From Isoetes taiwanensis (Eukaryota > Streptophyta > Lycopodiopsida > Isoetales > Isoetaceae): 64,000 nt of DNA. The DNA lies in NCBI GenBank assembly GCA_021234155.1, contig JAJEKV010000036.1, forward strand, positions 1,682,777 through 1,746,776, read 5' to 3'. The notes under the pieces were generated by a model. That model was not told the DNA's origin. It searched no databases and worked only from the letters and a program-made list of their open reading frames with translations. Shown piece by piece: positions 33,350-45,926 of the stretch; position 1 is the first letter of the stretch, and each line of letters begins with the position of its first letter. The position numbers and the translations under genes are program-made.

Positions 33350-34639
33350 AGATTTTAACTCTGACTGTCCATTTTTCTTTTGTTTTATTTTTTGTGTATT
33401 TGTAAGGACTTGTAAAAACTGTCTCTCGTCGTATGTGACGAGATATTAAAAAAAAATAGTGCATGTGGCCGGCGCAAGAGAGGCTCATCACTATCTACAT
33501 AAAGCAGTGTAGTTTCTGTCCTTAAAAATTACAACTCTAAGATTTCTGGGTTGAGGACAGCCCTGGGATCAACGCATATGTTTTTTTAGGCCTATTCGAA
33601 TTTAAAAAAAAAAAAAAAAAACTTGTCAAAAGCACGTTTGATTGCTTTGGATAGCAAATTGTAGGATGTGGTATGGGTAAGGACAAGAGCTATCATAAGA
33701 ATGCATGGAAGAATAAGAGCTATAACAATATAGAATGCTTAATTGGGCATTTGGAAATTTAAATAGATGGCATTCAAGGGAGATTATTATGTCAATTTGT
33801 AGATTATTATCTCACTCTAGAAAGTTTGCACTGTTGCGCAAGGAAGGCAAATTCAAACAAATTTAAAAGTGTTCTGCATAATAGAAGTGTACACAGAACT
33901 TGCAAAGTCTAATAGTAAATTCAAACATGCAAATTAAAACAAATTTAAAAGATTGAAAGAAATTTGAAAGATCAAGTATCTTTGAATTTGGTCGCAACAA
34001 TGTTCAGCATAATAGAAGTGTATCTACAACTTGCAAAGTCTAATTCTTTAATAGCATATGCACTGTGTAGATCATCTCTCGCACTGATTGCACATGTAAT
34101 TTTGCAATTACTTTTTCTCTTGCAAGTTCTCACAGATCTCATCTAGCTTTGCTTGTGTTATGTGGATGGTTGGAGTGAAAGTCTCAATTAAATTGAATCA
34201 GTGTGTCTCACATTAAGATGAATCCTTGTCAATTTGTTTGATGATTGCTATTAGATGGTCGACATCTTTGTCCGTGGGATGGAGGGACTTTAGGATCTAC
34301 TACTTCTTGACTTAATGGCTTGGGTGCAGCAACTTCCTGGAATGGATGGCAATGTTCCTAATTAGGCAGAAGTATCTAATGGTTTGAGTGATTGAGAAAA
34401 TTGAGTAAAGAGTCCTTTGGCAAGCCTTTGTTTGAGGGAGAAATGACACAAACAATACAAGTGAGATAAACAAGCAGATGGCCAATCTTACGAGCTAACA
34501 ACTTACTACCAACTTGTAAATATTGTGATTATAGTTTTCTTTGGGTGGTCAACATTAGCAGATCTACCAAGAATATTAAGCAAAATATCTTACATTATCT
34601 ACACTGTCTTAAGAACCATTTTTATGCTTGCTTATGGTG
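33350..34639. other. Non-coding AT-rich stretch
   Basis: No gene is supported. Poly-A tracts occur at 33448-33456 and 33604-33620. Two related segments near 33840-33960 and 33965-34040 share AACTTGCAAAGTCTAAT and the phrase AATAGAAGTGTA, a diverged local duplication. The right part may already be internal sequence of the LTR element. Confidence 0.4.
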
Positions 34640-35138
34640 TCATCTGCCAATTGATTCAAGCTTGCACAATTGATTCAACTTGATGATCCAATGTGGAGCT
34701 TGATGTAGTTTCCTTGGCAGTATTACCAGAATATTCAATCTCATCAGAGGTCCATCAGAGTTTACAGTTTCCTTAGTGTTCACTATACGGTTATCTACAA
34801 TTTTGTCTGTGGATGAAGATACCACAATCGGTTCACTATGCTTAAAGAATCTCATTCCTTTTGTTTACTCCTGCTACTCAGATCTGCCATTCCAAACTCT
34901 ACACGATTAAAGTTATAACAAGGGTGCTAACTTTGTTCACACGTCCCCGAAAACCAGAAACTGTTAATCACTTCATCACAAACAAGAATTAGTCCAAGAA
35001 AATGACTCCATACTGATTGGCTGGATGCATCGATGCTTTAAGAAAAAAGAAGCTGGATTAAACCACTTAATTTCTATAATTCAAATCTATAAATCTAAAT
35101 TCCATAGATCCTAGAGAAACCATGCACTGATACCAATT

Positions 35139-36007
35139 TGATACGAACCTGTAAACTCCAGAGTGATTCTGCAAAACCATCATCAGAAAATAAGATAAAT
35201 AAACCCAAATCCACCCTTTAAGGGCAAAGCTCACCACCCAACCGGGCTATCTTGAGCAAGAGAATCTCCGAGAAAGACATAAATCGTAGAAGAAGGAAAG
35301 GTTTAAGAGAATGTCCAAGTAGCCACCAGAGATACGCTCCTGCAAATTCTCAAATTTAAGACAAGAATAGGTAAAGGGAAATGCAAATAAGCACTAGAAC
35401 TCATTCTCTAGCAACCGCACAAAATCTTAAGGAAAGGCTGGGCTTAAGAATTGGTTAAGGCAAGAAATTGGGCAATCACAAAGAATTAAAGGCTTATCTA
35501 AGCAATCAATCCATAACTCAATTGTATACTGGAACTCGCCTGGAAAGTGGCCAATTTTTGTATTGCTCCCGAATCTGTAACAGAAGATCGCTTTTAGTCT
35601 AACATGGTAGTCGCAGATGTCCACCAATTGGCCACCCAAGATTTACTACAGATGTCCAGTTTGTCGATGCCTGGTCGCCCATATCTGGCCTGGTCACTAG
35701 TCTCCTGATGTGTTTTAACAAAGATTACTGCCATCTTTTATAGAAGTAATCATAGGCCTTTTAGATAAAAAGTATCGATGCCCCTTTTATCCTTAGACAC
35801 CCATAAAATATCTTTAAAGGCTTTGCCCCTTTTTTAGCATAAACCTTTCTCAAAGACCTCAAGAATAAGTAAAGCTACCATTTCCTAAGATCTTTAACTA
35901 TTACAACTTGGCTTTCATATTATACTCAAGGTTTTGGCTTCTACAATTTAACTTTTTTTTCTCATTCCCTTGCTCCGATAACCACTCCCCCGAGCACCAC
36001 CATATCA
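35139..36007 (-). repeat. LTR A (3' LTR of the upstream unit)
   Basis: On the minus strand it starts TGATATGGTGGTGCTCGGGG and ends TTCGTATCA, so the ends are the short inverted TGATA/TATCA. It is preceded by a purine tract (GGAAGGGGAGGAAT, minus strand, 36021-36008). It differs from LTR B by small substitutions and a deletion of about 50 bp. Confidence 0.85.
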
Positions 36008-36021
36008 ATTCCTCCCCTTCC
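36008..36021 (-). other. Polypurine tract
   Basis: GGAAGGGGAGGAAT on the minus strand directly abuts the TGATATGG start of LTR A, where plus-strand DNA synthesis would be primed. Confidence 0.75.
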
Positions 36022-37303
36022 TGGAATTGATCGTCCTCGATCAAGGAATTATATGGCAAATTTAACATAACCAATTTATGATTGCAACCTTGATTGAGTC
36101 CACAAGCAGAAACAAGTCCATCCCTTGAAGGCTAAAAATTTACGAAGTCCAACTATTATGCTGTAGACATAATAGTTGTCTCGAAAGGCATTAACATAAA
36201 GACAAAAGCAGAAGGCTATTCTTATAACAAAGTTTTAGCTTTACAAAATGGGAGGAATTGGGAGACAAACACCTTAAGATCTTTTAAGCCAAAAAAACAC
36301 AAGTATTCAAAATTTGGCTTTTGATTTGGAAGGAAAGTGTCAGTTAAAAGGTAAATCAATGTAACCACTCGAGAACACTTCTTTAGCAACAAACCAAATA
36401 TGGGAAAATTTAGAAAAAGATAATTCAATAAAACTACTAGAGATTGCACTCTGTAGCAATTCAAATTTAAAGTTCAGGCTTCAAGAATTGGCTTAAGGGA
36501 ATATCAGGATTTGTTTTGGCTACTTGCAGACAAAGCATATGGCTTTTAATATAACAAAATAGAATTAATATCTAGAAGTCTTCTGAAGTTGCCTGCCGGA
36601 TCTAGTATCCATTGAAGTAAAAAATGAGGTCGGAGATGTCTTTGACATATTATTTGTAATATGTCTTTGAAATCTGCAGTTGAATGCAAAATTTTTTCCT
36701 TTACATAAGTTGGGCTATGCGCAACGTTGTTCTGCCTTTCGGCCTATATCAATCTTTACTTTCTATGGAAGCTTCCTTTCTATACGCCTGTTGCAACTCA
36801 TTAAAACTCCTTCTGCAAATCCTCAGTAAGCAAATCTGCCAATGAATTGCTCTCTAGTAGCGAATCAATCTCATCACCACTTATTATGGTATATTTCTTT
36901 AATCTTAATTCATTCTTGCATTCTACTGCAATCTAACACATGATCATTAATAATTTCAGCTGAAAATATCATGGTAGATCAAAACTTAATTGGTTGCATC
37001 AGATTGTGCTACAAGTTTCCAAAAGAAACTTAGAACTTCTAATCTAGCTGCTCAGATCAGCCATTTCAAACTCTAGTTAATTAAAGTTATAACAAGGGTG
37101 CTAATTGTTCACACATCCCCGAGAAACCAGAAACTGTTAATCACTTCATCACAAACAAGGGACTAGTCCAAGAAAATCACTCCATACTAACTGGCTGGAT
37201 GCATCGGTGCTTTAAGAAAAAAGAAGCTGGATTGAACCACTTAATTCCTATAATTCAAATCTATAAATCTAAATTCCACAGATCCGAGAGAAATCGGAAC
37301 CGT

Positions 37304-37315
37304 GCTCTGATACCA
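37304..37315 (-). other. tRNA-iMet primer-binding site
   Basis: TGGTATCAGAGC on the minus strand, three bases after the end of LTR B, matches the initiator-methionine tRNA 3' end used by most plant LTR elements. The equivalent site after LTR A (35124-35135) reads TGGTATCAGTGC, with one mismatch. Confidence 0.85.
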
Positions 37316-37318
37316 ATT

Positions 37319-38259
37319 TGATACGAACCTGTAAACTCCAGAGTGATTCTGCAAAATCATCGTCAGAAAATAAGATAAATAAATCCAAATCCACCCCTTA
37401 AAGGCAAAGCTCACCACCCAACTGGGCTAACTTGAGCAATAGAATCTTTGAGAAAGACTTGAATCGTAGAAGAAGGAAAGGTTTACAAAAATATCCAAAG
37501 TAGCCACTAGAGATCCGCTCCAAAAAATTCTCAAATTTAAGACAGGAATAGGTAAAGGAAAACGCAAATAAACGCTAGAATTCATTCTCTAGCAACCACA
37601 CAAATCTTAAGGAAAGGCTGGGCTTAAGGATTGGTTAAAGCAGGAAATTGGGCAATCACAAAGAATTGAAGGCTTATGTAAGCAATCAATCCATAACTCA
37701 ATTGTATACTGGAATTCACCTAGAAAGAGGATAAGAAAGGAATTCAAGAGTTGTTGATGAGAGATTGACTTTAAAAAAGTGGCCGATTTCTATGCTCTTC
37801 AAATAGATGATGTAGAGATTGTTGAATCTGTAATAGGAGATCGCTTTTGGTCTAATATGTTAGTCCCAGATGTCCACCAATTGGTCTCCCAAGATTTACT
37901 GCAGATGTCCAGTTTGTCGACGCCTAGTCGTCCATATCTGGCCTGTTCCCTGGTCTCCCGATGTCCTTTAACAAAGATTACTGATGTCTTTTATAGATGT
38001 AATCATAGGCCTTTTAGATAAAAAGTATCAATGCCCCTTTTATTCTTAGACACCCGTAAAATATCTTTAAAGGCTTTGCCCTTTTTTTAGCGTAAATCTT
38101 TCTCAAAGGCTTCAAGAATAATTAAAGCTACCATTTCCTAAGATCTTTAACTATTACAACGTGGCTTTCGTATTATATTCAAGGTTTTGGCTTCTATACT
38201 TTAACTTTCTTTCTCATTCTCTTGCTCCGATAACCACTCCCCCGAGCACCACCATATCA
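37319..38259 (-). repeat. LTR B (5' LTR)
   Basis: Same ends as LTR A. It contains an additional 50-base segment at about 37728-37778 that LTR A lacks. The outer flank (ATAGGAGCTT) has no matching target duplication that I could find, as expected if the array's other end is internal sequence. Confidence 0.85.
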
Positions 38260-38589
38260 ATAGGAGCTTCCCAAGCATTAGACAGAACTGCATATATCAA
38301 ACAAAATTATGACGCTTTAACACAATAATGGTCCAAATACCATTATTGTGTCAAATGCAGTATGAAATCGAGCGCCTGCTGGCCCCTCACGATACAAAAC
38401 ATGCATGCTGCCATCTTCTTCTTGACCTGAACATTAACATAGAAACATTTTAGTCGAATCATCACAACAGGTTACTATTCATGCAATCCATACCTGTTTT
38501 ATAAATTTACATACACATTTTATTAATTGAACCAATGTACAGGCAAGCACAGCAGATAGCAGAGCATCTATCCATTACTAGCTGATTAA

Positions 38590-38945
38590 GCTTTCTTAAT
38601 ATAACTTTATGTTTGACCATAATTTTCTTAATATAACTCTATTGGTAAAATGTAAGTAGCCATTGAAAATATCTTTAAGAGAGCCAGCTTTCATACTAGG
38701 TAAGCTTTTTGTAAATTTTGAGCTCATCTATGTTGAAAATGAAAAAACACCTCCGCTGTTATAAAATTACAGCCGCGCTAAATTGGTTATAACTTTCTTA
38801 ATATAACTCTATTTCTCTAAAATAAGACACTGTTGGAAAACCCTTTAAAGGATCTAACTTTCGTACTAGGTAAGATTTTCACAGTTTTTTAGTCTAACCA
38901 TACTAAAAATGTGAAAACCCTCAGCTATCATAAAATTACAGGTGA
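38590..38945. repeat. Diverged tandem duplication, about 180-bp unit
   Basis: Both units contain CTTAATATAACTCTATT, then a segment with CTTTCATACTAGGTAAG or CTTTCGTACTAGGTAAG, and end in ATCATAAAATTACAG or TGTTATAAAATTACAG. The wording (stress on ATAAAATTACAG and TACTAGGTAAG) is typical of a dispersed repeat, not a gene. Confidence 0.7.
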
Positions 38946-39798
38946 AATTACAATCTAGATCCATTTCGCATTACTCCATTTAATATTTGTGCTTAATTTG
39001 TTTCATCATTTGACTTGCAAAATATTTAACACTCAGTGCATGCTAATCTGTTAATCTACTATAAGTAGTAGATTCAGACCTGTAACAACCTAACCATGCC
39101 ATTGTAACTAAAACTATAGAGAGCCTTTCAAAAATAAAAAAGCACCTAGGATTATGACGTTGTCACACCAACAACAGTATTTCACCCTTGAATCCATTAT
39201 ATTGATAACATACACCACATATATCTTTTCCTGCTTCTTTATCCCTATATTTATGCTCTATGAACCCTAATCATTCCATTTTGAAAGTGCACCATGATTT
39301 ATCCATTAGGGTAACAAGCAAATCCATGAGGGCTATCTGTCCACCGTGGCTTTTTCCTTCTATTTATGAGAAAGCAAATAATCTTAGCTATCCATGAACT
39401 TAAAGCTGTAGAGATGTATTATCCTTGCCAAAACTGCGATAAACTGCCCACTGGATAATTACAACGTGTTTAAATGTAACATACTGTTACCAAGTACAAT
39501 AGATAATTCTGCAAATATAGTAGTACTTACAATAAAAAAAACCCAATTGTTCGTGCCGCACTCTTCCAATTTTATAAACACACTTCTATCTCCACCAATA
39601 TAATCATAAAAGGAAAATGAATAATAATAGCTGCCTCATCCATTTGATGACTCCATCTGGAACCAACATGGAAGCAAGCTTTCATATTGTGCTAGGTTTT
39701 AAAGAGGAAAGGCAAAAGGAAATCCTGTAGTTCAGATGATGGTAGCCATATGATCGGGAGCTAGAAATATGGTGCGAAATTGATCTACATGATCAATT

Positions 39799-39823
39799 AT
39801 AATAATAATAATAATAATAATAT
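39799..39823. repeat. (AAT)n microsatellite
   Basis: About eight uninterrupted AAT units. Confidence 0.95.
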
Positions 39824-40189
39824 TAAATCGAGCTTCGTGAGACCCAAATTATATCTAGCGTGTTGTGACTGGCAGAATGCAATGGCATTCTTATGATGAT
39901 AGCATATGTAAAAGACAGATTAAAATTAGCAGACTATAATAGTCTATAATGTTTTGTAAAAAAACTGGGTATTGGCTAGAAGTTGCAATTATGCTTGATA
40001 GACTATCTGAACAAAGTGTTGAATTATTTAGCTGTGTTCGATTAGATGGGTTTATTTATCTGTGCAACTCATAATTTAAGGAGCTGGCTTCCGTTTTGCC
40101 CATTTGCAATCACTACCAAACAAACAAATTTATGGTTTAGATCTTGGATTAAATGTGTCTTGTTCTTTGAAGAAAATGAAGAAAGGAAG

Positions 40190-40587
40190 GAAGGAAGTAT
40201 ATTTTAACGTCCACGGAGACCAACTGGCCTATGAGACGGTTTTACAATATAGCGGAAAGTTTCCAAACACAAAATAAAACCACAGAAACCCTGTACAATG
40301 TGTCTCTACCACTGGGATGAAAAAACCCCTCGTGTGGGAGGAAAAACCCTATTTGGGCGTTCAAATTCCCTGTGCTGTGAGGGACTCCCTGACGGTGGAG
40401 ACTTGCAGAATGTAGGACGCAAGACTTGCCACCATTGGCGAAGCCAGCAGTTGGTGAAGTGCTATCTTAGAGCATCTGAGATCGGCATGAGCTGCTCGGA
40501 TGTGTGCATATGATGGGCATTCCTGTAGAGCATGGTGTTCATCTTCTACTATCTGCATGTGTCATTTTTTTTTTTTTTTTTTTTTTA
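40190..40587 (-). mobile_element. 3' end of a second LINE family, copy a
   Basis: The minus-strand frame 40558-40361 reads QIVEDEHHALQECPSYAHIR and ends LTAQGI. The HHALQEC piece corresponds to the terminal H-x4-C of the LINE ORF2 zinc knuckle. The 3' UTR follows to about 40200, containing the phrase TCATAGGCCAGTTGGTCTCC then GTGGACGTTAAAATATACTT, and ends in a (TTCC)n tail (minus strand). A 22-base T run at 40566-40587 borders its 5' side. It is 5'-truncated. Confidence 0.7.
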
Positions 40588-43018
40588 GGATCAAAATATA
40601 TTCCTAGAAAAATAAAAGTTGCATATATGAGTCAAGTGGTATTATTCACCTACATGGCAAAATGCTTATAGAAGGATAACCACTCGGACGTTCAATCTAG
40701 GTGCTACAACTGAGATAGAAAGGTTTCGTAGGCTTGGGCCGCCCACTCTTCCTCTCTAAATGATGTAACGTGGCCTTCAAGGATAGTAGCAAATTGGATG
40801 GATGACTATAATATTGCAGAAAAACAAATATTCTCCTCTCTTTGGCATGTGTAAAATTGGATAGGTATATTGTCATACTTATTTGCAACCACCTTGGTCT
40901 TTCCCATACTTTGGTGGACCTTGGAAATTACTACCTTAGAATATAACCTACCCTACAGTTAATAACACATTAATACCTTAGAATATAGCTCTATGTTCCT
41001 TATCAAGAAGTTTTGTCCCTTATATCCTTTCCCTAAGGTCTGCAAAAGATCATGTGGGGTCTTTTTTAATGGTGTAGGGTTGGTTTTGGTTTTTTTTTTT
41101 GTTGATGGTCTTTTTTTTACCAGACGCATGGGCGTCACATGCGTTCCTTTTGTTGGACGAAGAGGATTGTTTCTTGTCCTTATCTGAACCTGAGGCACAG
41201 AGCGATGGCAGTGCACTTGTTAAGGAGGAGCGATGACAGCAAATCTGTCCTCGGTAAGTTTTGGGAGATTGACAAATTCGTTTGTGCACACTGGTATGGG
41301 TTCGCTGGGGTTCAACTCCCTGCCCAGTATATCTTCTTATACAGATTTTTGCGTCCAGAGACAGTTTGTTTTCCTTGGTTCTTCGGTTTCTTGTTCTTCC
41401 ACCCGTTTCGATTCTTGCTTCACTTTTTTATTTCGAATTTCCTTCCAGATTTGTTGGCATCTGATTTTGTTCTTCCTTCTGCTTCCAGATTTCATAGTCT
41501 TGTGTGCTTGTGCATGTTTATTGCTTCTTATTATATTCTGATTTTGCACCTTAAATCCGGTGTAGCACTTTAACTCCGATTCTAGATTGGAGCGGATCTT
41601 TAACGGATTGATTACCTGGTTCATCTGTCATCAAATTGAAGATTCTGCTCTGCATCTACTTGTATTTATGCATGTACATGTATTCATTGTTTAAACTTGG
41701 CAATCTAATGGTTTATAATCCAATGGTTCAGTTTAAAAAAAAAAAAACATAAGGTACAAGACATAAGGTATGGGTTAGAAGATAAAATTACTGAAACTTG
41801 GGGTACTAAAACCTCCTTCAAACAAACATAGCCTTTCATAGGATTAAATGAACTAATTAATGGGCCATAGCATTTAAAATCTTGAATGAAGGTTGAGATG
41901 AAAAAGTTTGCGTGTGAAATTTCTTGGCGGCGACAAACTTTCAATGCTTCTAATGTTTTGCTAGTGGAAGGAATAAAATTTGCTCATGATTGTTCAAATC
42001 GTTAAGTGAAATGCAGGTAAAGAGAAGGCAGTTGCAATGATCATTATGCAACAGTTATGCAACAGGAATGTCAAATTTATTTTCAAATTTTAAAACATTG
42101 AACGTTGGCTGTTCCCCTTCCATCCCATTCCCGTTCCCATGTTTTCGGTCCTATTTCGGTAAACTATGAGACGTACGAATATAATACCCGTATGATCTTT
42201 GTACATACGGGTATAATACTCTCGTGGGCGTTTGAATGGGGGCATGGCATGGCCTCCACTTTAGGCCCGATTAACCACATCCCGCATATATACGGACTAC
42301 CCAGCTTGAGCGCAACCAGCCATTTCTGCTTTTAGATATTAAAAACTACTCAAGCAATGCTTTACAAAAACCTTTAGAGAAATGCCATATCTGGATGTGG
42401 TTTCCTGGAATCCATGCTTGCAGCTGCTCTTAACCACGCATTCGTCCTGATATATTGCCTGAATCCATGTGCATATATGTAGTCCGAAATAGCTCTATTG
42501 CGAAGACTTCCCGCATGCAAAATTCATCCAACGCAACTTGCTTTATTTTATAACTATCCAGCTTATGTTTTAGGTCAGCAAATGCTCACAGGACTTGGGC
42601 GGAACTAGCAGAAAGGGGGCTCGGACACACAAGTCCTTTACAATACCAAGTAAGTCTGTTGATTGGTATATAGATTTAAGCATAGAGGGGTGATTCTCAC
42701 TTGATATTCTAGTCCTTTGCCATTGCTTTTTCATTCCTTCAGCTGATCAAAATTTGCTGAAAAGCACAGGCAAGTAATTGGGGTTAAAGAGTATATACAA
42801 TATCTGACAAAGTTTGGCATGCTTTATTTTGAAGCTTGCTAAATCTCCTCAACTATTCAAAAGTAAAAAAGTTGCACATACTATCATTTCTTACAAGGAA
42901 AGATCCTGATTATACCAAATTCTTAGGAAGTTTTGTGAACCAGACCAAACTTCGCTTAAATGTGCAAATAATATATGCACAGAATTTTATTGCATTTAAT
43001 TAGTATAATTGCATTAAA
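40588..43018. other. Non-coding stretch downstream of the LRR gene
   Basis: No gene is supported. The longest open frame (41139-41573, plus) is a phenylalanine-rich translation of T-rich DNA. A 10-bp hairpin at 42185-42213 is listed separately. The right end should include the 3' UTR of the minus-strand LRR gene. Confidence 0.45.
42185..42213. other. Hairpin, 10-bp stem
   Basis: TACCCGTATG (42185-42194) and CATACGGGTA (42204-42213) pair perfectly around a nine-base loop. Partial symmetry extends further outward into ATAATA-type sequence. Its function is unknown. Confidence 0.7.
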
Positions 43019-44692
43019 CTATTTGCAGGCAGGAAGAGGGCTGTCACACAGTCCATCATTATGTTCAAAAGCATATGCGCCGAAACCGCTGATCACGCCT
43101 TGAGGAATAGGTCCTGTAAGATGATTCATGGACACATCAAATCCTGCCAAACTGACAAGGTTCCCCAACTCCTTAGGGATTTGCCCTGACAATTCGTTCC
43201 ATTGGAGGTACAGCTCTAGAAGATTCCCAAGCTTTCCAATTTCTGAAGGTATGCTTCCATTAAACCCATTGTGGTGCATCTCTAGCTGAGTAAGTTGAGC
43301 CAAGTTTCCTATTGATCTAGGAATTGGACCCCAAAAAGAGTTGTTAGAAAGATATAAAGTTTCTAATCCAACACACTTTCCAATGGAGTCAGGAATAGCG
43401 CCGCTGAGTCCAGTCCCATCTATGAACAAGGTTTTCAATTTTGTAAACATGCCAAGATCTGGCAGGCTTCCTGTTAGCTTTCTTGCATCAGAAATAAATA
43501 TAGATTCAATGTCCTGCAATTTGCTAAGGCTGGTTGGAAGTTGCCTCTTAAGTACAAACTGTCAAAGGTTAGTCTGCGGAGCTTAACTAAATTTCCAATG
43601 GACTCAGGGATTGGACCAGCCAGAGGACCACTTAGACCAAGGTGCTCCAATTCTTTGAGGTTGCCAATCCATGGGGGAATTTGGCCCACAAATTTGTTTC
43701 CATCCAGCATCAATCTCTGTAGTTTAGAAAGCTTGGAAATAGCAGAAGGTATTTCTCCTGTCAAGCCACAACCGTATAGACCAAGGTCTGTTAAATTTGA
43801 GAGCCGTCCAAGACATGCTGGAATATTTCCAATTATAGCAGGATTCCAACCAAGTTCCAAATACTCCAACCTGCTGAGATTGCATAGCTCAGCAGGAATG
43901 TTTCCTTCAAAATTATTGTCTGCCAAGTTCAGATAGACCAGATTGGATAGCTTTCCAAGCTCCTTGGGAATTTTGCCATTAAATTTGGACATCTGCAGTG
44001 AAAGGTCTAGATGTCTCAACTTGGTCATTTGAAAGAGGCATAGTGGAATGGCTCCTTCTAGATTACAGGATGCTACATTCAAGTAACTGAGATTGGGAAG
44101 CTTGCACACTACATCAATACCGCCATATAAATGATCATTCAGCCTCAAATTTAGCTCTTCAAGTTTTAAAAGGTTGGCAATTTCTTTAGGCAATGTTCCT
44201 TTAATGCCAGTATTGGTAAGATCAAGGAACTTGAGCTCTAAAAGTCGAGTCAGTTCAGTTGGAAAGGGTAGATGCTGTATATCAACCCCTGATAAATTGA
44301 GCAGCTCAAGGAATCGAAGGCGAGGAAGATATTTTGTTAGAGGATTGAACTTCTTGAACGTATCAACACTGAGCACTCCATAGGTAAACTCCAGATTCAA
44401 TCCAATGACGTTGCCAGCACTGTCATAAAAGTGCTCAGTTTATTAGAAACAAAAAATCTGCAGAGACACTTTAAGACAATTGACCACGTTACCTGTTACA
44501 AGTAATTCCTGTCCATTGACAGCAATCCACACTGTTATTCCATTGGGGAAGGACTTCAGATGTTGATGTAAGACCTGATTTAAAGCCCAGGAGGGCATTT
44601 TTGTCTGCTTTGTTGCAAGAAAGGCTTTCGGCAGAGCCTGTTAAGAAAAAGATGAGTATGGCAGGAACCCAGTTCTTGCTCTGACGATACAT
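43019..44692 (-). CDS. Secreted leucine-rich-repeat protein (receptor-like, no kinase), one frameshift
   Basis: Exon 1 (44692-44493) gives MYRQSKNWVPAILIFFLTGS, a signal peptide, and then the LRRNT_2 cap with NKADKNALLGFKSGLTSTSE and CCQWTGITCN. A GT-AG intron (44492-44420) joins in phase to exon 2 (44419-43019). Exon 2 carries about sixteen plant-type LRRs (for example LVYLNLADNNFEGNIPAELC and GLETLYLSNNSFWGPIPRSI) and a C-terminal cysteine cap, LCDSPLPACK, then TAG. There is no membrane segment or kinase after the cap. Around 43545-43560 the frame changes: YLRGNFQPALANC is a wrong continuation, while RQLPTSLSKLQDIESIF is open one base over. Adding one base restores a chain of about 533 residues. 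The ectodomain probably binds a peptide or wall ligand. The plus-strand open frames opposite are shadows. Confidence 0.85.
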
Positions 44693-45539
44693 TGCTTAGA
44701 TCCTGTTCGCTGAATGGAAGTGTAAGATGGAATTGTGCTATTAGAAATGCTGGTTTTAAATCCATGACGGGAGATGGAGGCTGCCGATACTACAAACGTG
44801 ATAAGCTAGATGTGGCCATAAGTCGGTGGACACTAGTCGCCACACTGCCGCCGGAATGAACCTGGAAACCTGCTGTTGGGATTAGAATTAACAGACACAT
44901 TATAGTTAAGATAGAAGACTTTGGCTTTGGCGGCCGCACATGGACACCCATTTTAGACGACATTCTAACAAATAGACAAACACACTTCATTTTCGAAGCA
45001 TCTATTTAGTTGGAATTACCAATATCTGCTAGCATGTAATTTGAAACGTACATCAAAATCAAAACAGTTTATTGTTTATTCTCTCTCTCTTGGATCAGGT
45101 CGAAAGGCATAGTCTAGACATGCTCTTTATCTCGTCCCATCCAACAATGTAATAGTGGTTTTTTTTTCTATTTCATCAATCAATTAAGCAACAAGCAACA
45201 ATGGACTATATCCATTAATGGCTTCAACACTAAAGTCCTTACTTCTTGGAATAACAAGGTAGATTGATGTTGACCAGCTACAGCATCAAGTTTAAAATCT
45301 TTGAGCTCATAGTGTGAAAAGATTGATTCCCAACATTCATGGACAATGTCTAGTCGTGTAGATCTTGGCATGGTATTTCTTGACACCACCATAAGAGGGT
45401 GGGAAATCACACCACCATAAGAGGGTGGGATTGATTTCCCATAAACATTCGGATGTTTTGGCCAGTTGGTTAGGCTGGGATGGTTAAGAAACGTTAGAGT
45501 AGACCTTTAATAGCAATTGAAGCGGATGTATCAGACATG

Positions 45540-45640
45540 TGAGAGAATATATAATAGAATAGAATACAATACAATAGAAAAGATTTTTTAATGTCCACGA
45601 ACACCAATAGACCATATGATTCATACAACGCAGTACAACT
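45540..45640 (-). mobile_element. 3' end of the second LINE family, copy b (very short)
   Basis: TCATATGGTCTATTGGTGTTC then GTGGACATTAAAAAATCTTT (minus strand) corresponds to the 3' UTR phrase of copies a and c. It is followed by a TATTG/TATTC-type microsatellite tail. Only about the last 60-100 bases of the element remain. Confidence 0.5.
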
Positions 45641-45863
45641 ATTACTGCAGTACAACTATTACTGCTAGGATTCTTAAACAATTGATTCTTATCTCCAAAT
45701 GTTACAGTAATGACCATTAGGCTTAAATTACGGCATTATTCCCTTGAAATTATAGCACGTAACTGTGCTCCGGGTTTTGCGGAGCGGCGCCGCTTTCTCT
45801 GTTCCAGCATGCCAGGTTTTTTCTTGCACAGTGCAAGCTATGGAGTGCACTTCCGTCGGATTT

Positions 45864-45926
45864 GCCGGAACTGAGGCACAGATCTCCGGAACTGAGGCAT
45901 AGATGCCGGAACTGAGGCACAGATCT
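45864..45926. repeat. Tandem repeat of about 21 bp, three copies
   Basis: The unit is GCCGGAACTGAGGCACAGAT with slight variation (GGCATAGAT in the middle copy). Confidence 0.9.

Larger units (their letters stand above)
34640..38259 (-). mobile_element. LTR retrotransposon array (LTR-internal-LTR-internal), non-coding
   Basis: Read on the minus strand the order is LTR B (38259-37319), primer-binding site, internal DNA of about 1.3 kb (37318-36008), polypurine tract, LTR A (36007-35139), a second primer-binding site and a second leader down to about 34860, with further internal-like sequence to about 34640. The leader after LTR A (35138-34860) closely matches that after LTR B (37318-37040). 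There is no gag or pol frame, so it is a non-autonomous or decayed element. The duplicated arrangement fits unequal recombination between tandem LTRs. The minus-strand frame ending at 34640 (start 34855) may be a gag-like remnant, but I cannot name it. Confidence 0.8.
38260..40189. other. Non-coding AT-rich stretch
   Basis: No gene is recognised. It contains a diverged tandem duplication (38590-38945) and an (AAT)n microsatellite, listed separately. Confidence 0.45.

Noticed and set aside
41139-41573. 144-codon phenylalanine-rich frame
   Set aside because: T-rich low-complexity DNA with no domain, signal or splice context.
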